Shown one piece after another: positions 16,691-26,642 of a DNA stretch of 64,000 nucleotides (the stretch's first letter is position 1; each line of letters starts with the position of its first letter). Source of the stretch: Bacteroidales bacterium. GTDB taxonomy: Bacteria > Bacteroidota > Bacteroidia > Bacteroidales > UBA4417. Made by a program: the position numbers and the translations under genes. Location: the NCBI GenBank assembly GCA_016707705.1, contig JADJHD010000016.1, forward strand, positions 122,205 to 186,204. Direction: 5' to 3'. The notes under the pieces are model-generated. The model was not told the origin of the DNA. It worked only from the letters and a program-made list of their open reading frames with translations, and searched no databases.

Positions 16691-18246
16691 AACGGCAGAT
16701 TCGAGTGTTTCTTGGCAGGATTTGAATCCTTCTTTGTTGAAAGTGCCTGCAATGCACGAATGACCCTGAAACGTGTATTCCTGGGTTCAATAACATCGTC
16801 AATGAAACCGTAGCGAGCAGCATTATAAGGATTGGCAAATTTTGCCTTGTAATCGTCTTCTCCCTTCTTTACAAATTCTTCTCTCTCTGCCGGATCCTCA
16901 ATTTCAGCAATTTTCTTGCTGTTCAATACCTCAATGGCTCCTTTGGGACCCATAACTGCGATTTCAGCAGATGGCCATGCATAATTAATATCTCCCCTGA
17001 GATGCTTGGAACTCATTACATCATAGGCTCCGCCATAAGCCTTGCGAAGAATAACCGTGACCTTTGGTACTGTGGCTTCTCCATAGGCAAACAAAAGCTT
17101 TGCTCCATGAATGATGATTCCGCCATATTCCTGTGCTGTTCCGGGCAAGAAGCCGGGCACATCCACAAGGGTTAGAATCGGAATATTGAAAGCATCGCAA
17201 TAGCGAACAAAACGAGCTGCCTTGCGGGATGCATTGATGTCAAGAACTCCTGCCAGATAGTTTGGCTGATTGGCAACTATTCCCACCGACATACCGTTCA
17301 TCCTTGCATAGCCGGTAACAATATTGGGTGCAAAGTGACGGGCTACTTCCATGAATTCTCCATAATCAACTATGGTGTGAATCACGTCCTTAATATCATA
17401 AGGCTTATTCGGATTGTCGGGAATAATATAGTTGAGAGTATCCTCAAGCCTGTCGATGGGGTCATCGCAGGGTGCCATAGGAGGATCCTCAAGGTTGTTC
17501 TGTGGCATGTAACTCAACAGCTTCCTGATAAGCGAAATACCTTCATGCTCATCTTCGGCAACAAATTGTGCAACCCCGGATTTTGAACCATGAACCATCG
17601 CTCCTCCCAGTTCTGCATCAGTTACAATTTCTCCTGTAACCGTCTTTACCACCTTCGGACCGGTAACAAACATATAGCTGTTCTCCTTCGACATAATGAT
17701 AAAATCGGTAAGTGCCGGACTATAAACTGCACCTCCTGCACAAGGACCGAAAATGGCAGATATCTGGGGAATTACACCTGATGCCAGGATATTCCTCTCA
17801 AAAATCTCGGCATAACCGGCCAGACTCTGAACACCTTCCTGAATGCGGGCTCCACCTGAATCATTAATTCCAATAACAGGGGCGCCAACTTTCATGGCCT
17901 GATCCATCACCTTGCAGATCTTCTTGGCATACATCTCACTCAGTGAGCCACCAAACACGGTGAAATCCTGCGAGAAAATGTAAACCAACCGTCCGTCAAT
18001 GGTACCATAACCAGTTATTACACCATCGGTAAGGTATTGTTCCTTCTCGAGTCCAAAATCCACACAACGGTGGGATACAAACATATCGAACTCTTCAAAG
18101 CTACCCTCATCCAGCACCATCTCAATCCTTTCACGGGCAGTGAATTTCCCTTTTTTATGCTGGGAATCAATACGTTTCTGGCCGCCTCCAAGTTTGGCCT
18201 CTTCACGTTTCTCAAGCAAAAGCTTGATTTTGTCTTCTATTGCCAT
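16687..18246 (-). CDS. mmdA: acyl-CoA carboxyltransferase, methylmalonyl-CoA decarboxylase alpha subunit type
   Basis: The 519-residue protein is a complete crotonase-fold carboxyltransferase of the PccB/MmdA family. It has SQDFTVFGGSLSEMYAKKI, GINDSGGARIQEGV, GPCAGGAVYSPALTDFIIM, and in the C-terminal half DVPGFLPGTAQEYGGII and KAYGGAYDVMSSKHL. The two glycine-rich oxyanion-hole regions are intact. The upstream epimerase and the downstream pump subunits point to methylmalonyl-CoA decarboxylation (propionate pathway) rather than a soluble propionyl-CoA carboxylase. In reverse with a carboxylase partner it could make methylmalonyl-CoA; sequence cannot settle the direction. Confidence 0.93.
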   Translation of the reverse strand: MAIEDKIKLLLEKREEAKLGGGQKRIDSQHKKGKFTARERIEMVLDEGSFEEFDMFVSHRCVDFGLEKEQYLTDGVITGYGTIDGRLVYIFSQDFTVFGGSLSEMYAKKICKVMDQAMKVGAPVIGINDSGGARIQEGVQSLAGYAEIFERNILASGVIPQISAIFGPCAGGAVYSPALTDFIIMSKENSYMFVTGPKVVKTVTGEIVTDAELGGAMVHGSKSGVAQFVAEDEHEGISLIRKLLSYMPQNNLEDPPMAPCDDPIDRLEDTLNYIIPDNPNKPYDIKDVIHTIVDYGEFMEVARHFAPNIVTGYARMNGMSVGIVANQPNYLAGVLDINASRKAARFVRYCDAFNIPILTLVDVPGFLPGTAQEYGGIIIHGAKLLFAYGEATVPKVTVILRKAYGGAYDVMSSKHLRGDINYAWPSAEIAVMGPKGAIEVLNSKKIAEIEDPAEREEFVKKGEDDYKAKFANPYNAARYGFIDDVIEPRNTRFRVIRALQALSTKKDSNPAKKHSNLPL

Positions 18247-18254
18247 GGCAAAAT

Positions 18255-18668
18255 TTATTTGTCGTTCTTGTTCTCACAGAGTTCTGTCAGCACTCCAAAT
18301 GTTGATTTGGGATGGAGGAATGCGATATCCAATCCTTCAGCGCCTCTCCTTGGCTTTTGATCAATGAGCTGAACACCCTTTGAGGCTACATCCTCAAGCG
18401 ATTGTTCTATTCCCTTAACAGCAAAGGCAAGATGATGAACACCCTCTCCCTTCTTCTCAATGAATTTTCCTATTGGTCCTTCCGGATCAGTACTTTCAAG
18501 GAGTTCAATCTTGGTTCCGCCTACCATGAAGAAAGCCGTCCGAACCCTCTGGTCCTTAACCTCTTCCACGGCATAACACTTTAATCCCATCACATTTTCC
18601 CAGTACTGAATGCTCTCTTCCAGGTTCTTTACGGCAATGCCGATATGTTCAATATGACTGATATTCAT
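18255..18668 (-). CDS. mce: methylmalonyl-CoA epimerase
   Basis: This 137-residue glyoxalase/VOC-fold enzyme shows the metal ligands and active-site landmarks of methylmalonyl-CoA epimerase: IEHIGIAVKNLEESIQYW, KIELLEST, GEGVHHLAFAV and the C-terminal FLHPKSTFGVLTEL. It interconverts the (R) and (S) forms of methylmalonyl-CoA, linking mutase and decarboxylase. It is the first gene of the operon and ends 8 bp before mmdA. A -7 element lies 18 bp upstream. Confidence 0.95.
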   Translation of the reverse strand: MNISHIEHIGIAVKNLEESIQYWENVMGLKCYAVEEVKDQRVRTAFFMVGGTKIELLESTDPEGPIGKFIEKKGEGVHHLAFAVKGIEQSLEDVASKGVQLIDQKPRRGAEGLDIAFLHPKSTFGVLTELCENKNDK

Positions 18669-18685
18669 AGCTCTTAATTTTTATG

Positions 18686-18693
18686 CAAAATTA
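18686..18693 (-). promoter_or_regulatory. -7 promoter element of the mce-mmdA-oadG-carrier-oadB operon
   Basis: On the minus strand TAATTTTG matches TAnnTTTG and stands 17 bp before the mce ATG. A TTG lies 22 bp further upstream as a loose -33 candidate. The leader would be very short. Confidence 0.5.
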
Positions 18694-19101
18694 TTTTGTT
18701 TTGTTATTGAAAAAACAATAAGCAGAAGAAATATTCAAATATTTTTTTGATGGAATATTTTAACTCACATTACTGATAATCACACATGTATGCTAATTTC
18801 AATATATATAAATTCGTGATTCTGTAGAGGAATTTAGCACATAGTTTAGTATATTTTTTTGAAAGATGACAGCTATTGAAAAGTCAACTCTCAGCAAGGG
18901 GCTTCTGTTGGAGCAAGCAGACTGGCAAGAACAGTAATCAAAGCTGATAATTCATAAAATAATTGTGAATACATCAGATGACACAAATCATATTTTCTCT
19001 GGAGATTGAACTCATGGCAACATATAATAAACAAATCTCCTTTCCGGACATACCTGAATGAAGATTTGTATAAATATTATAAAAGGTAGTAAATCTGTTT
19101 T
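18694..19101. other. AT-rich intergenic region, no gene seen
   Basis: About 400 bp between the mce promoter and the glmS stop. It is AT-rich and has no open frame longer than about 25 codons with protein-like content. I saw no strong hairpin or RNA motif. Confidence 0.6.
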
Positions 19102-20940
19102 TTACTCCACCGTCACCGACTTTGCAAGATTCCTGGGCTGGTCAACATTGCAGCCGCGAATCAATGCCATATGGTAGGATAGTAGCTGAAGAGGAATGGT
19201 AGCGAGCAATGGCACCAGCATCTCATCCGTTTCCGGAATCTCTATGCTGTAATCCGCCATGGATTCTACATTGTCATCTCCCTCCGAAACAATGGCGATA
19301 ATCACTCCCTTGCGGGCTTTTACCTCCTGAATATTGCTCACCATCTTATCATAATGGCCCTTGCGGGTTGCAATAACCAGAACAGGCATCTCTGCATCAA
19401 TAAGCGCGATAGGACCATGCTTCATCTCTGCTGCAGGATAACCCTCGGCATGTATGTAGGAAATCTCCTTGAGCTTTAAAGCACCTTCCAGGGCAACCGG
19501 GAAATTGATTCCACGGCCCAGATACAAGGCATTGCTGGTCTTACTGAAGATCTCAGCAATCTTCTTTATATCTTCATTGGCCTTAAGGGCTTTTTCAATC
19601 TTCTCGGGAATGGAATTCAGTTCATGCAGCAGTCTGTAATACCTTGAGGCTGCCAGACTACCCTTCTTCTCTGCAAGCATCAAGGCAAGCAGAGTAAGTA
19701 TGGTCACCTGTGAGGTGAATGCCTTGGTAGAAGCTACTCCAATTTCTGGTCCCGCATGGGTATATGATCCCGCATGCGAGGCACGTGCAATCGATGAACC
19801 TACAACATTGCAGATTCCAAGAATTGTGGCGCCCTTGGCCTTTGCCATTTCTATGGCTGCAAGGGTATCTGCAGTTTCTCCTGATTGAGAAATAGCAATT
19901 ACAATATCATCTTCAAAAATGATTGGATTCCTGTACCTGAACTCAGAAGCATATTCAACTTCAACCGGAATTCTCGCCAGTTCCTCAATCAGGTATTCTC
20001 CAACGAGTCCGGCATGCCAGGAAGTTCCACAACCAACAATAATAATCCTTCTCGCATTCAGCAGCTTCCGGGTGTAATCCTGAATTCCACCAAGCACTAC
20101 AAGTCCCTGCTCCATATTAAGCCTTCCCCTCATACTGTCGCGGACGGTTCTGGGTTGTTCATAGATCTCCTTTAGCATGAAATGCGGGAAACCACCTTTT
20201 TCCAAAGCGGTAAGATTCAGCTCAAGTGTCTGTATATAAGGTGTCTTTTCAGTCTTGGCAATGGTCATGATCTTGAGTCCATCTTTCAGACTAACCACAA
20301 CAATTTCTTCCTCTCCGGGATAAACCACCTGACGGGTATACTCAACAATAGGAGCGGCATCGGAGGCCATAAAATATTCGCCTTCACCTATTCCAACTAC
20401 CAGCGGACTGCCTTTGCGGGCTGCAACCAGCATATCGGGGTTCTCCTGCGAAAGCACAACTATCGCATATGCTCCTGTTACCTGACTTAAGGCAAGGCGC
20501 ACAGTTTCAGCGAAATCTGTCTTTTCATGTTCATAAATATCCTGAATCAGATAAACCAGCACTTCAGTATCGGTATCTGAGGTGAACACATACCCTCTTT
20601 GCTTCAGCTCTTCCTTCAGGATTGCATAGTTTTCAATAATCCCATTATGGATAAGGGAAATTTTACCATTGGGAGAAGTATGGGGATGTGCATTTATGTC
20701 ATTGGGTTCTCCATGCGTTGCCCATCGTGTATGAGCAATACCGGTAGTCCCGGATAAATCTTTATCTTCAATCAGACCCTCAAGATCAGAAACCTTCCCG
20801 CGGGTTTTGTACACATGCATCCCCCCGTTCAACAGGGCAATTCCGGCACTGTCGTAACCACGATATTCCAAACGCTTGAGTCCATTTATCAAAATAGGGC
20901 TTGCTTCTTTAGCTCCCAGATATGCTACAATTCCACACAT
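19102..20940 (-). CDS. glmS: glutamine-fructose-6-phosphate transaminase (isomerizing)
   Basis: The full-length 612-residue enzyme starts MCGIVAYLGAK, with nucleophile Cys2 of the class II glutamine amidotransferase. RWATHGEPNDINAHPH and HNGIIENY complete the glutaminase site. Two SIS domains follow (about 285-430 and 455-600), with GCGTSWHAG, ISQSGETADTL, STKAFTSQ and HAEGYPAAEMKHGPIALID. It ends DQPRNLAKSVTVE, the conserved tail that closes on the sugar. It makes glucosamine-6-phosphate for cell wall and LPS. It has its own promoter and no ribozyme-like leader was seen. Confidence 0.97.
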   Translation of the reverse strand: MCGIVAYLGAKEASPILINGLKRLEYRGYDSAGIALLNGGMHVYKTRGKVSDLEGLIEDKDLSGTTGIAHTRWATHGEPNDINAHPHTSPNGKISLIHNGIIENYAILKEELKQRGYVFTSDTDTEVLVYLIQDIYEHEKTDFAETVRLALSQVTGAYAIVVLSQENPDMLVAARKGSPLVVGIGEGEYFMASDAAPIVEYTRQVVYPGEEEIVVVSLKDGLKIMTIAKTEKTPYIQTLELNLTALEKGGFPHFMLKEIYEQPRTVRDSMRGRLNMEQGLVVLGGIQDYTRKLLNARRIIIVGCGTSWHAGLVGEYLIEELARIPVEVEYASEFRYRNPIIFEDDIVIAISQSGETADTLAAIEMAKAKGATILGICNVVGSSIARASHAGSYTHAGPEIGVASTKAFTSQVTILTLLALMLAEKKGSLAASRYYRLLHELNSIPEKIEKALKANEDIKKIAEIFSKTSNALYLGRGINFPVALEGALKLKEISYIHAEGYPAAEMKHGPIALIDAEMPVLVIATRKGHYDKMVSNIQEVKARKGVIIAIVSEGDDNVESMADYSIEIPETDEMLVPLLATIPLQLLSYHMALIRGCNVDQPRNLAKSVTVE

Positions 20941-21013
20941 AATATCGGTTTAATAATCCTGACTTTCTAAAACTTTTTTCAAACTTATTTTTCGTTCTGC
21001 TCAAATACTATGA

Positions 21014-21021
21014 CAAATGTA
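21014..21021 (-). promoter_or_regulatory. -7 promoter element for glmS
   Basis: TACATTTG on the minus strand matches TAnnTTTG, 73 bp before the glmS start. No clear -33 element was found. Confidence 0.35.
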
Positions 21022-21154
21022 CAAAATCTTCATCCCTTACTTTGGATTAGTTTTTAAAATAAAAGTGTACATTTTTCTGAATCCTATGGAATTTCAACTC
21101 AGGAATATCAATTTGAGCACAAAAGTTAATCAGTAAAATGCCAGGAAGTAATAA

Positions 21155-21181
21155 TTTTTCGGACAAAGAAATCCGAAAAAA
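21155..21181 (-). terminator. intrinsic terminator after the DUF4270 gene
   Basis: Nine-bp perfect arms TTTTTCGGA (21155-21163) and TCCGAAAAA (21172-21180) flank an 8-base loop, with a T-rich tail on the minus strand. It lies about 50 bp past the DUF4270 stop. Confidence 0.7.
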
Positions 21182-21228
21182 TGCCAATTATTGACAGAAA
21201 AAGGAAAGAAGCGCTGGAAGGCCTGCGA

Positions 21229-22545
21229 TTACTGCACTACAGTGTACTTTATGTACATCTTGATGGCACTGCCGGCATTTTTAGGTCCACCTAACACAAT
21301 TCTGCTGGAATTAACAGATGCAGCGGGTATGACAAGGAACAAACCATAGTCAGTCTGCTGGCCGTTCAACACCTGTTGAACATAATGCGACAACCTGAAC
21401 CGGTAGGTCCCGTTGGTGGAATTATATGTACCGTCAAAATATGAAGAACCTTCATCTGCATCTGGCAATTGATAAGGGTACAGAGTGCCGTCAGATGCAA
21501 CCGGATAAAGGAATAATGATGCTGGTGGCGTAAATACGGAAGAAGGAAGTGCATCCTTTACAATCAGCTGGGCATCATTGATAAGAATCTTCTGACTGTT
21601 CGACCATTGCTTCAGGCCGGGGAATTTCAGCTTGACCCTGATACCTCCCATGGTCTGAACAAAAAGGAACTGCTCCCCTATCGCACTGTCACCCTGGATC
21701 TGCTGGGTCAGTATTGGCGAAGCCCCCGAATAGCTCATATGATCAAAATGATTGAAGCGGCTGCAATCGCTGTTTATGCCAAAGGTATAGCTTGTTGTAT
21801 CCGTTGAATTGTGATAATACATTAAAATCTTACTGCTGCCTGCACTAACTGTGAGCTTCAGCATTGCTCCCTTTCCAACACCACCCGGTTGCTCAGCAAC
21901 CATTGCCAGTCCCTTGTAAAATTCGATAAAATCATCATTTGTGGCAAGGTAGGAAGTATCCGCAGACAAGATTTTCTGTCCGAAAGCCTGATTAAGAGGT
22001 ATCCTCAAAGCCGGAGCATGGGTCGCACCACTGTAATATGAGCTGTCGTGTGCCCTGGGTGTAAAGGTGAGTTCACCAATCGGTGTATTCACGTCATAGG
22101 TCACACTATGGTTTGAATAGATATGCACTGAATCAATGATATCTTCAGTCAGGCTGTATACCTTCACGGTCATGTTGCTCAATGTATCACCGTAGGCGTC
22201 GCTGAAAGGCATGATCAGAAAGGCGGAATCAAATACAGGGTTTGTCCCGAATTCTGTTGGCTCCTCAGCAAGACGAATCTGCGAATACCATTCGGCATCA
22301 GTCCTCCCAAATACAGGATCATTCATACTGCCAACAACTGCGTACGAAAGGTTCAGTGTACGAACTGAATCCTCTCCAACGGAGAACGCCTCAATGCTGA
22401 GGGTGTCTGAATAACCCAGACTAATCAGGTCACCGGGACTAACCAGGTCAAGACCGATGGTTTCAAGATCTTTCTTGCATGCCACGGCAGCAAGTATAAT
22501 GAATAAGAAGAGGGTAATGCGTTGTGGAATTCTGAATGCTTTCAA
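21229..22545 (-). CDS. DUF4270 family lipoprotein
   Basis: The 438-residue protein has a lipoprotein signal with the lipid-modified Cys23 (LAAVACKKD). It is rich in beta-strand and polar residues, starting with GLDLVSPGDLISLGYSDTLSIEAF, a pattern of DUF4270. It is probably an outer-membrane or surface lipoprotein of unknown function. The start is a TTG at 22545; no ATG precedes the signal peptide. It follows the half glycogen synthase gene by 45 bp, a neighbourhood I recognise from other Bacteroidota, so the two may be functionally linked. Confidence 0.8.
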   Translation of the reverse strand: MKAFRIPQRITLFLFIILAAVACKKDLETIGLDLVSPGDLISLGYSDTLSIEAFSVGEDSVRTLNLSYAVVGSMNDPVFGRTDAEWYSQIRLAEEPTEFGTNPVFDSAFLIMPFSDAYGDTLSNMTVKVYSLTEDIIDSVHIYSNHSVTYDVNTPIGELTFTPRAHDSSYYSGATHAPALRIPLNQAFGQKILSADTSYLATNDDFIEFYKGLAMVAEQPGGVGKGAMLKLTVSAGSSKILMYYHNSTDTTSYTFGINSDCSRFNHFDHMSYSGASPILTQQIQGDSAIGEQFLFVQTMGGIRVKLKFPGLKQWSNSQKILINDAQLIVKDALPSSVFTPPASLFLYPVASDGTLYPYQLPDADEGSSYFDGTYNSTNGTYRFRLSHYVQQVLNGQQTDYGLFLVIPAASVNSSRIVLGGPKNAGSAIKMYIKYTVVQ

Positions 22546-22590
22546 GGAAGAAGTGTTAAAAGTTGAGCGGCTGAACTGTTTCAGTAAAAA

Positions 22591-23412
22591 TTAAGCAACT
22601 GGTTGCGCCTGCAACACTTCTTCATAGAATTCATTGTAGGCATCAATATAGGAATCAGGTGACTGGTAAGCCAACACAGGTTTACCAACCTGAGTGAGAT
22701 ACTCAGTAAGTTCAGGATTGATTTCAGGACTGCCGATCACAACGCCGTCAGCAAAATCAATAGCTGCCTTCATCATACTAACGAAGGTTGGCTTCTTATA
22801 GTGTTTCAAATCCTTTACAGCGATATTCTCGTACTTGATTTTATTTGCAAAGTTCTGATCCAGACCTTCTGAAAAATCATCATCGTACAATGAAAGAATG
22901 ATTTTGGTTGAGCTGAATAATGGGTTTTCATTATACGCCCTCTTGAGGTAAAGCGGAACAAGACTGGTCATCCAGCCATGGCAATGAACGATATCAGGTG
23001 CCCAGCCCAGTTTTTTCACGGTCTCAATTACTCCTCTTGAAAAGAAGATAGAGCGCTCATCATTGTCAGTAAAGAAAGCATTGTTCTTATCCCTGAAGAC
23101 ATATTTGCGGTGGAAATAGTCCTCATTGTCAATGAAATATATCTGCATACGTGCAGACTGAATGGAAGCTACCTTTATGATCAGGGAATGGTCCGTATCA
23201 TCAATGATCAGGTTCATTCCTGAAAGCCTGATTACTTCATGCAATTGATTCCGCCGCTCATTGATGCTTCCAAACCGCGGCATAAAAGTACGGATTTCCC
23301 GGCCCCTTTCTTGAATTCCTTGAGGCAGATGCCTGGATATCAGTCCCATAGGACTATCCTTTAGGAAAGGGGTGATATCTTGTGAAACGAATAAAACCTT
23401 GGTTTTCTCCAT
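22591..23412 (-). CDS. glycogen/starch synthase N-terminal (GT5) domain protein
   Basis: The 273-residue protein corresponds to the first Rossmann half of glycogen synthase. It starts MEKTKVLFVSQDITPFLKDS, has MPRFGSINER and ends its fold with GWAPDIVHCHGWMTSLVPLYLK and DGVVIGSPEI. The second GT1-like half, which normally carries ADP-glucose phosphate contacts and the E-x7-E motif, is missing. The next gene is unrelated, so this is not a frameshift product. Short stand-alone forms occur in Bacteroidota, and whether they are catalytic is unknown to me. A TTG at 23442 would add ten residues; the ATG at 23412 is preferred. Confidence 0.82.
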   Translation of the reverse strand: MEKTKVLFVSQDITPFLKDSPMGLISRHLPQGIQERGREIRTFMPRFGSINERRNQLHEVIRLSGMNLIIDDTDHSLIIKVASIQSARMQIYFIDNEDYFHRKYVFRDKNNAFFTDNDERSIFFSRGVIETVKKLGWAPDIVHCHGWMTSLVPLYLKRAYNENPLFSSTKIILSLYDDDFSEGLDQNFANKIKYENIAVKDLKHYKKPTFVSMMKAAIDFADGVVIGSPEINPELTEYLTQVGKPVLAYQSPDSYIDAYNEFYEEVLQAQPVA

Positions 23413-23666
23413 GGGTGTTCCCAGTCTATTTAGGGAGGGCAAATTTAAGAAAAATAATGAAAGGTTTTTGATTAACCTGTTTTAAGTGAATGATTTAAAT
23501 TAGGTATCGATTTTATTTAAATCCCCTCATTTGCTATAAGATAACCCTTCTAATACCAACAGATTATGAAAACCTAAGGTATTTAGATTAACAATTTTTA
23601 TGAAAGCATGATGGCTTATTACCTGGGAAACTGACTGGAAAGGCATTTCTCAGCCTAAAGAAAGTA

Positions 23667-26642
23667 TTAATCCAGAAGAAGGCTGGCCATTTTTATGAGC
23701 AGATCTTTCCTGCTTATTGGTTTAGCCAGATAATCATCAGCCCCGGACCTCAGGCACTTTTCCTTCTCTTCCGCCAGTGCATGTGCTGTTTGTGCAATAA
23801 TAGGCAGATTGGGCTTTTGTTCCTTGATCTTTGCTGTAGCAGTATATCCATCCATCACAGGAATCTGGATATCCATCAGCACAAGGTCAACATGCTCACC
23901 CATGCAGATATCCACTGCCTGCTTACCGGTAAGCGCCCTTAAAGCCCGGGCTTTGGTTTTGTGAATTACTATTTCCAGGAACCTGTAGTTGATCTCATCA
24001 TCTTCAACTACCAGAATGGTCTTGCCGCTGAAATTGTATTCTCCTGAAGATACAGGCTTAACACCTATAGCATGCGATTGTAGTTTAACCGGTATGTATG
24101 GGATGGTAAAATAGAACCGGGAACCTTTGCCAAGCTGTGATTCAAGGCCAATTTCTCCCTGCATCAGCTCTACCAGGCCTTTTGAAATGGCAAGCCCCAA
24201 ACCTGTTCCACTATACTCTCTGGCATAGCTCCCGTCCAATTGCCTGAATCGCTCAAACACTTCTGTATGATTCTCTTCCGGAATTCCAATTCCTGTATCC
24301 TCAACAAAGAAATGAAGTTTGTTGTCCGGTTCAAGGGAATAGCCAAAAGTTATCAATCCATGCTGAGTGAATTTCAATGCATTGGACAATAAATTTGAAA
24401 CAATCTGCTGCAGACGAAGAGGATCTGTCTTGATACTCTCTGCAACCGGAATTCTGGGCTTAACTATCCTGAAATCAATCTTATGCTTTCCAATAGTCTT
24501 TAACTGCTCATTGAAATTTATCTGAATCCCCTCAATGAACTTCGACATGTCAAGTTCAAGTTCACTAATGGTAAGCTGTCCTGATTCAAGCTTGGCAATA
24601 TCAATGATATCATCAATCAATTTCAAAAGCAGGTTTCCACTGCTCTTGACAATCGACATGAAGTCATACTTCTCCGTATCCGAAAGATTGGGATCTTTCA
24701 ACAGTTCAATAAATCCAAGAATATGATTCATTGGAGTCCTGATCTCATGCGACATGCTAGAGAGGAATGCTGTTTTGAGTTTGTCTGACTCAACTGCCTT
24801 TTCCTTTGCACTCCTTAATTCAACTTCAGTCTTCTTTCTCTCAATGGCGTTTGCAATCAACTGATTGGTCAGTTTAATCGGAGTAAGAAGATCATCTGTC
24901 CACTCACTACTGCATTTAGCAGAGAAATATGCTGAGAGTCCGATGATTTTGCCCCCTACTGATAAGGGAACGATAACGAAAGATTTATACTGATTCAGAT
25001 CCAAAACTTCAGCCAGCAGCGATTCTTCAGTACTTGTAACTACATCAGGAACTTCCCGTACAAGGGTTTTGCCTTCTGAAATTGACGAGAATATTCCCGG
25101 TAAATCAGAAATCAAGACCTGATCAAGAATGGAAAGGGATGAAACATTCTCCTTATCCCAAACGTGGGACAGATGAAATTGTATTCCCTCCGAATTCAAT
25201 TGATATACTACAGCTCTCGAGCAGCTTGTATAGTTGGCCGAATATGCAAGCACTTCCCTGATTGGAATATCAATGCTGTCAATTCCAGGATTAATCATCT
25301 CCGCTGAAATCCTGCTGATAAAGGCAATAAATTCGAATCTTTGCTTCAGCAGTTCTTCAGTTTGCTTACGGCGGGAAATATCCCTTACAATAGCCTGTGT
25401 ATAGCTTTCACCTTTCCAGTCAAAGACATTTATACTCACCTCCGCCATAAACTGGCTTCCATCAGGCCGTCTGTGAGTCCATTCGAAAGTCTGCTGCTCA
25501 TGACCCATGGCAGCACGAAAATACTTCACAGCCTTGCTTATCGACAAGTTCCCATTCGCCTGCCTCTTCGGACTTAATTCAAGTGCCGACTTGCCAATAA
25601 TTTCTTCGGAAGTACAACGGAAAACCTCAAGGGTTCTGGGATTACACTCAATAACAATGCCTTCCCTCAATAGAAAAATCGCATCATTGGCCGATTCAAA
25701 CAATAGCCTGAATCTGGCTTGACTCTCCTTGAGCCTCTCCTGAGCTAAAACCCTTTCCGTGATATCATGGTAAATGCTGTAAATCAATGGTTCTTTTGCA
25801 GGAGGTGTTGCCCTCACTGCTATAATAGAAACATAAACAGCTGTTCCATCCTTTCTGTATCTGATACCTTCCTGCGAGATCCTTTCTCCTTCCAGTATTC
25901 TGCTGGTAAGCTTCTGGGCAGCTACTCTTTCTTCACTGCCAGGTAATATATCATCAATATTTTTCCCGGCTATTTCTTCGGAATCATAGAGGAAAAGTCT
26001 GGAAAATTCCTTGTTTATACGTTCAACCCTGCCATCCTGACTCATAACAACAATAGCAGCAGGGGAATTATTAAACAAGGCTTCGTAATAGCTATTTCCA
26101 TCAGCAGCCGCAGCCAAATTTGCAGGCTTGCTGATTGTTTCTCCAAGCAGGATTGTAAACTGTCGGATAAGTTCCTGATCAAATTCTGAAACCTGCTGCC
26201 TCGTATTGAAATACTCCAGACTCAGAAATCCCCACATATTACCTGCAGTAATAACAGGAAACACAAGTACTGTGGATATTCCTGCTTCCCTAAAAAACCA
26301 GGGCCATTGCGACTTTCCGGAAGCATCTATCTTAACGGGCTCAACGCCCAATTTGCCCGAAAGAACTGAATTACCGGAAAAGGCTGGAATCGCCTGTACA
26401 TCTCCGGGGAAACCCGGACCAGTAACCCACCAGGAACTTGCAAAGCCCATTCCATGGAACGACTGCTCCTGCGCCGGCAAGGCCTTGGATAAACAAATCC
26501 TGCCGCTGCCAACATATGCATTCAGACCCGCGAGCAAACCGAGGATACCATCCTGCCAGGGAGTCGGCCCATTCAGGTAGCGCTGAGCTGTGGTAAGGAA
26601 TTCAGTTAACAGCGAGGCAGTCTCTTTTGGTTTCAATGACAT
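23667..26642 (-). CDS. hybrid sensor histidine kinase/response regulator (GAF-PAS-PAS-GAF-HisKA-HATPase-REC)
   Basis: This 991-residue multidomain sensor has no membrane segment. It has a GAF-like domain (about 20-175), PAS1 (185-300, NNSPAAIVVMSQDGRVERIN), PAS2 (307-425) and a second GAF (440-605). The HisKA domain carries the phospho-His632 in SMSHEIRTPMNHI. The HATPase follows (about 735-850, VEDTGIGIPEE, GTGLGLAISKGLVE), and the receiver domain has phospho-acceptor Asp924 in LVLMDIQIPVMDGY. It is a cytoplasmic sensor whose ligand is not evident. No separate response regulator or DNA-binding partner gene is adjacent, so phosphorelay output must be encoded elsewhere. Confidence 0.93.
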   Translation of the reverse strand: MSLKPKETASLLTEFLTTAQRYLNGPTPWQDGILGLLAGLNAYVGSGRICLSKALPAQEQSFHGMGFASSWWVTGPGFPGDVQAIPAFSGNSVLSGKLGVEPVKIDASGKSQWPWFFREAGISTVLVFPVITAGNMWGFLSLEYFNTRQQVSEFDQELIRQFTILLGETISKPANLAAAADGNSYYEALFNNSPAAIVVMSQDGRVERINKEFSRLFLYDSEEIAGKNIDDILPGSEERVAAQKLTSRILEGERISQEGIRYRKDGTAVYVSIIAVRATPPAKEPLIYSIYHDITERVLAQERLKESQARFRLLFESANDAIFLLREGIVIECNPRTLEVFRCTSEEIIGKSALELSPKRQANGNLSISKAVKYFRAAMGHEQQTFEWTHRRPDGSQFMAEVSINVFDWKGESYTQAIVRDISRRKQTEELLKQRFEFIAFISRISAEMINPGIDSIDIPIREVLAYSANYTSCSRAVVYQLNSEGIQFHLSHVWDKENVSSLSILDQVLISDLPGIFSSISEGKTLVREVPDVVTSTEESLLAEVLDLNQYKSFVIVPLSVGGKIIGLSAYFSAKCSSEWTDDLLTPIKLTNQLIANAIERKKTEVELRSAKEKAVESDKLKTAFLSSMSHEIRTPMNHILGFIELLKDPNLSDTEKYDFMSIVKSSGNLLLKLIDDIIDIAKLESGQLTISELELDMSKFIEGIQINFNEQLKTIGKHKIDFRIVKPRIPVAESIKTDPLRLQQIVSNLLSNALKFTQHGLITFGYSLEPDNKLHFFVEDTGIGIPEENHTEVFERFRQLDGSYAREYSGTGLGLAISKGLVELMQGEIGLESQLGKGSRFYFTIPYIPVKLQSHAIGVKPVSSGEYNFSGKTILVVEDDEINYRFLEIVIHKTKARALRALTGKQAVDICMGEHVDLVLMDIQIPVMDGYTATAKIKEQKPNLPIIAQTAHALAEEKEKCLRSGADDYLAKPISRKDLLIKMASLLLD

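Noticed and set aside
18866..18937. 23-codon frame in the mce-glmS gap
   Set aside because: Too short and without a convincing promoter or motif; likely chance.
19102..20940. glmS ribozyme upstream of glmS
   Set aside because: The leader between the promoter and ATG is only about 70 bases and shows no ribozyme-like fold; the element is not known from this phylum.
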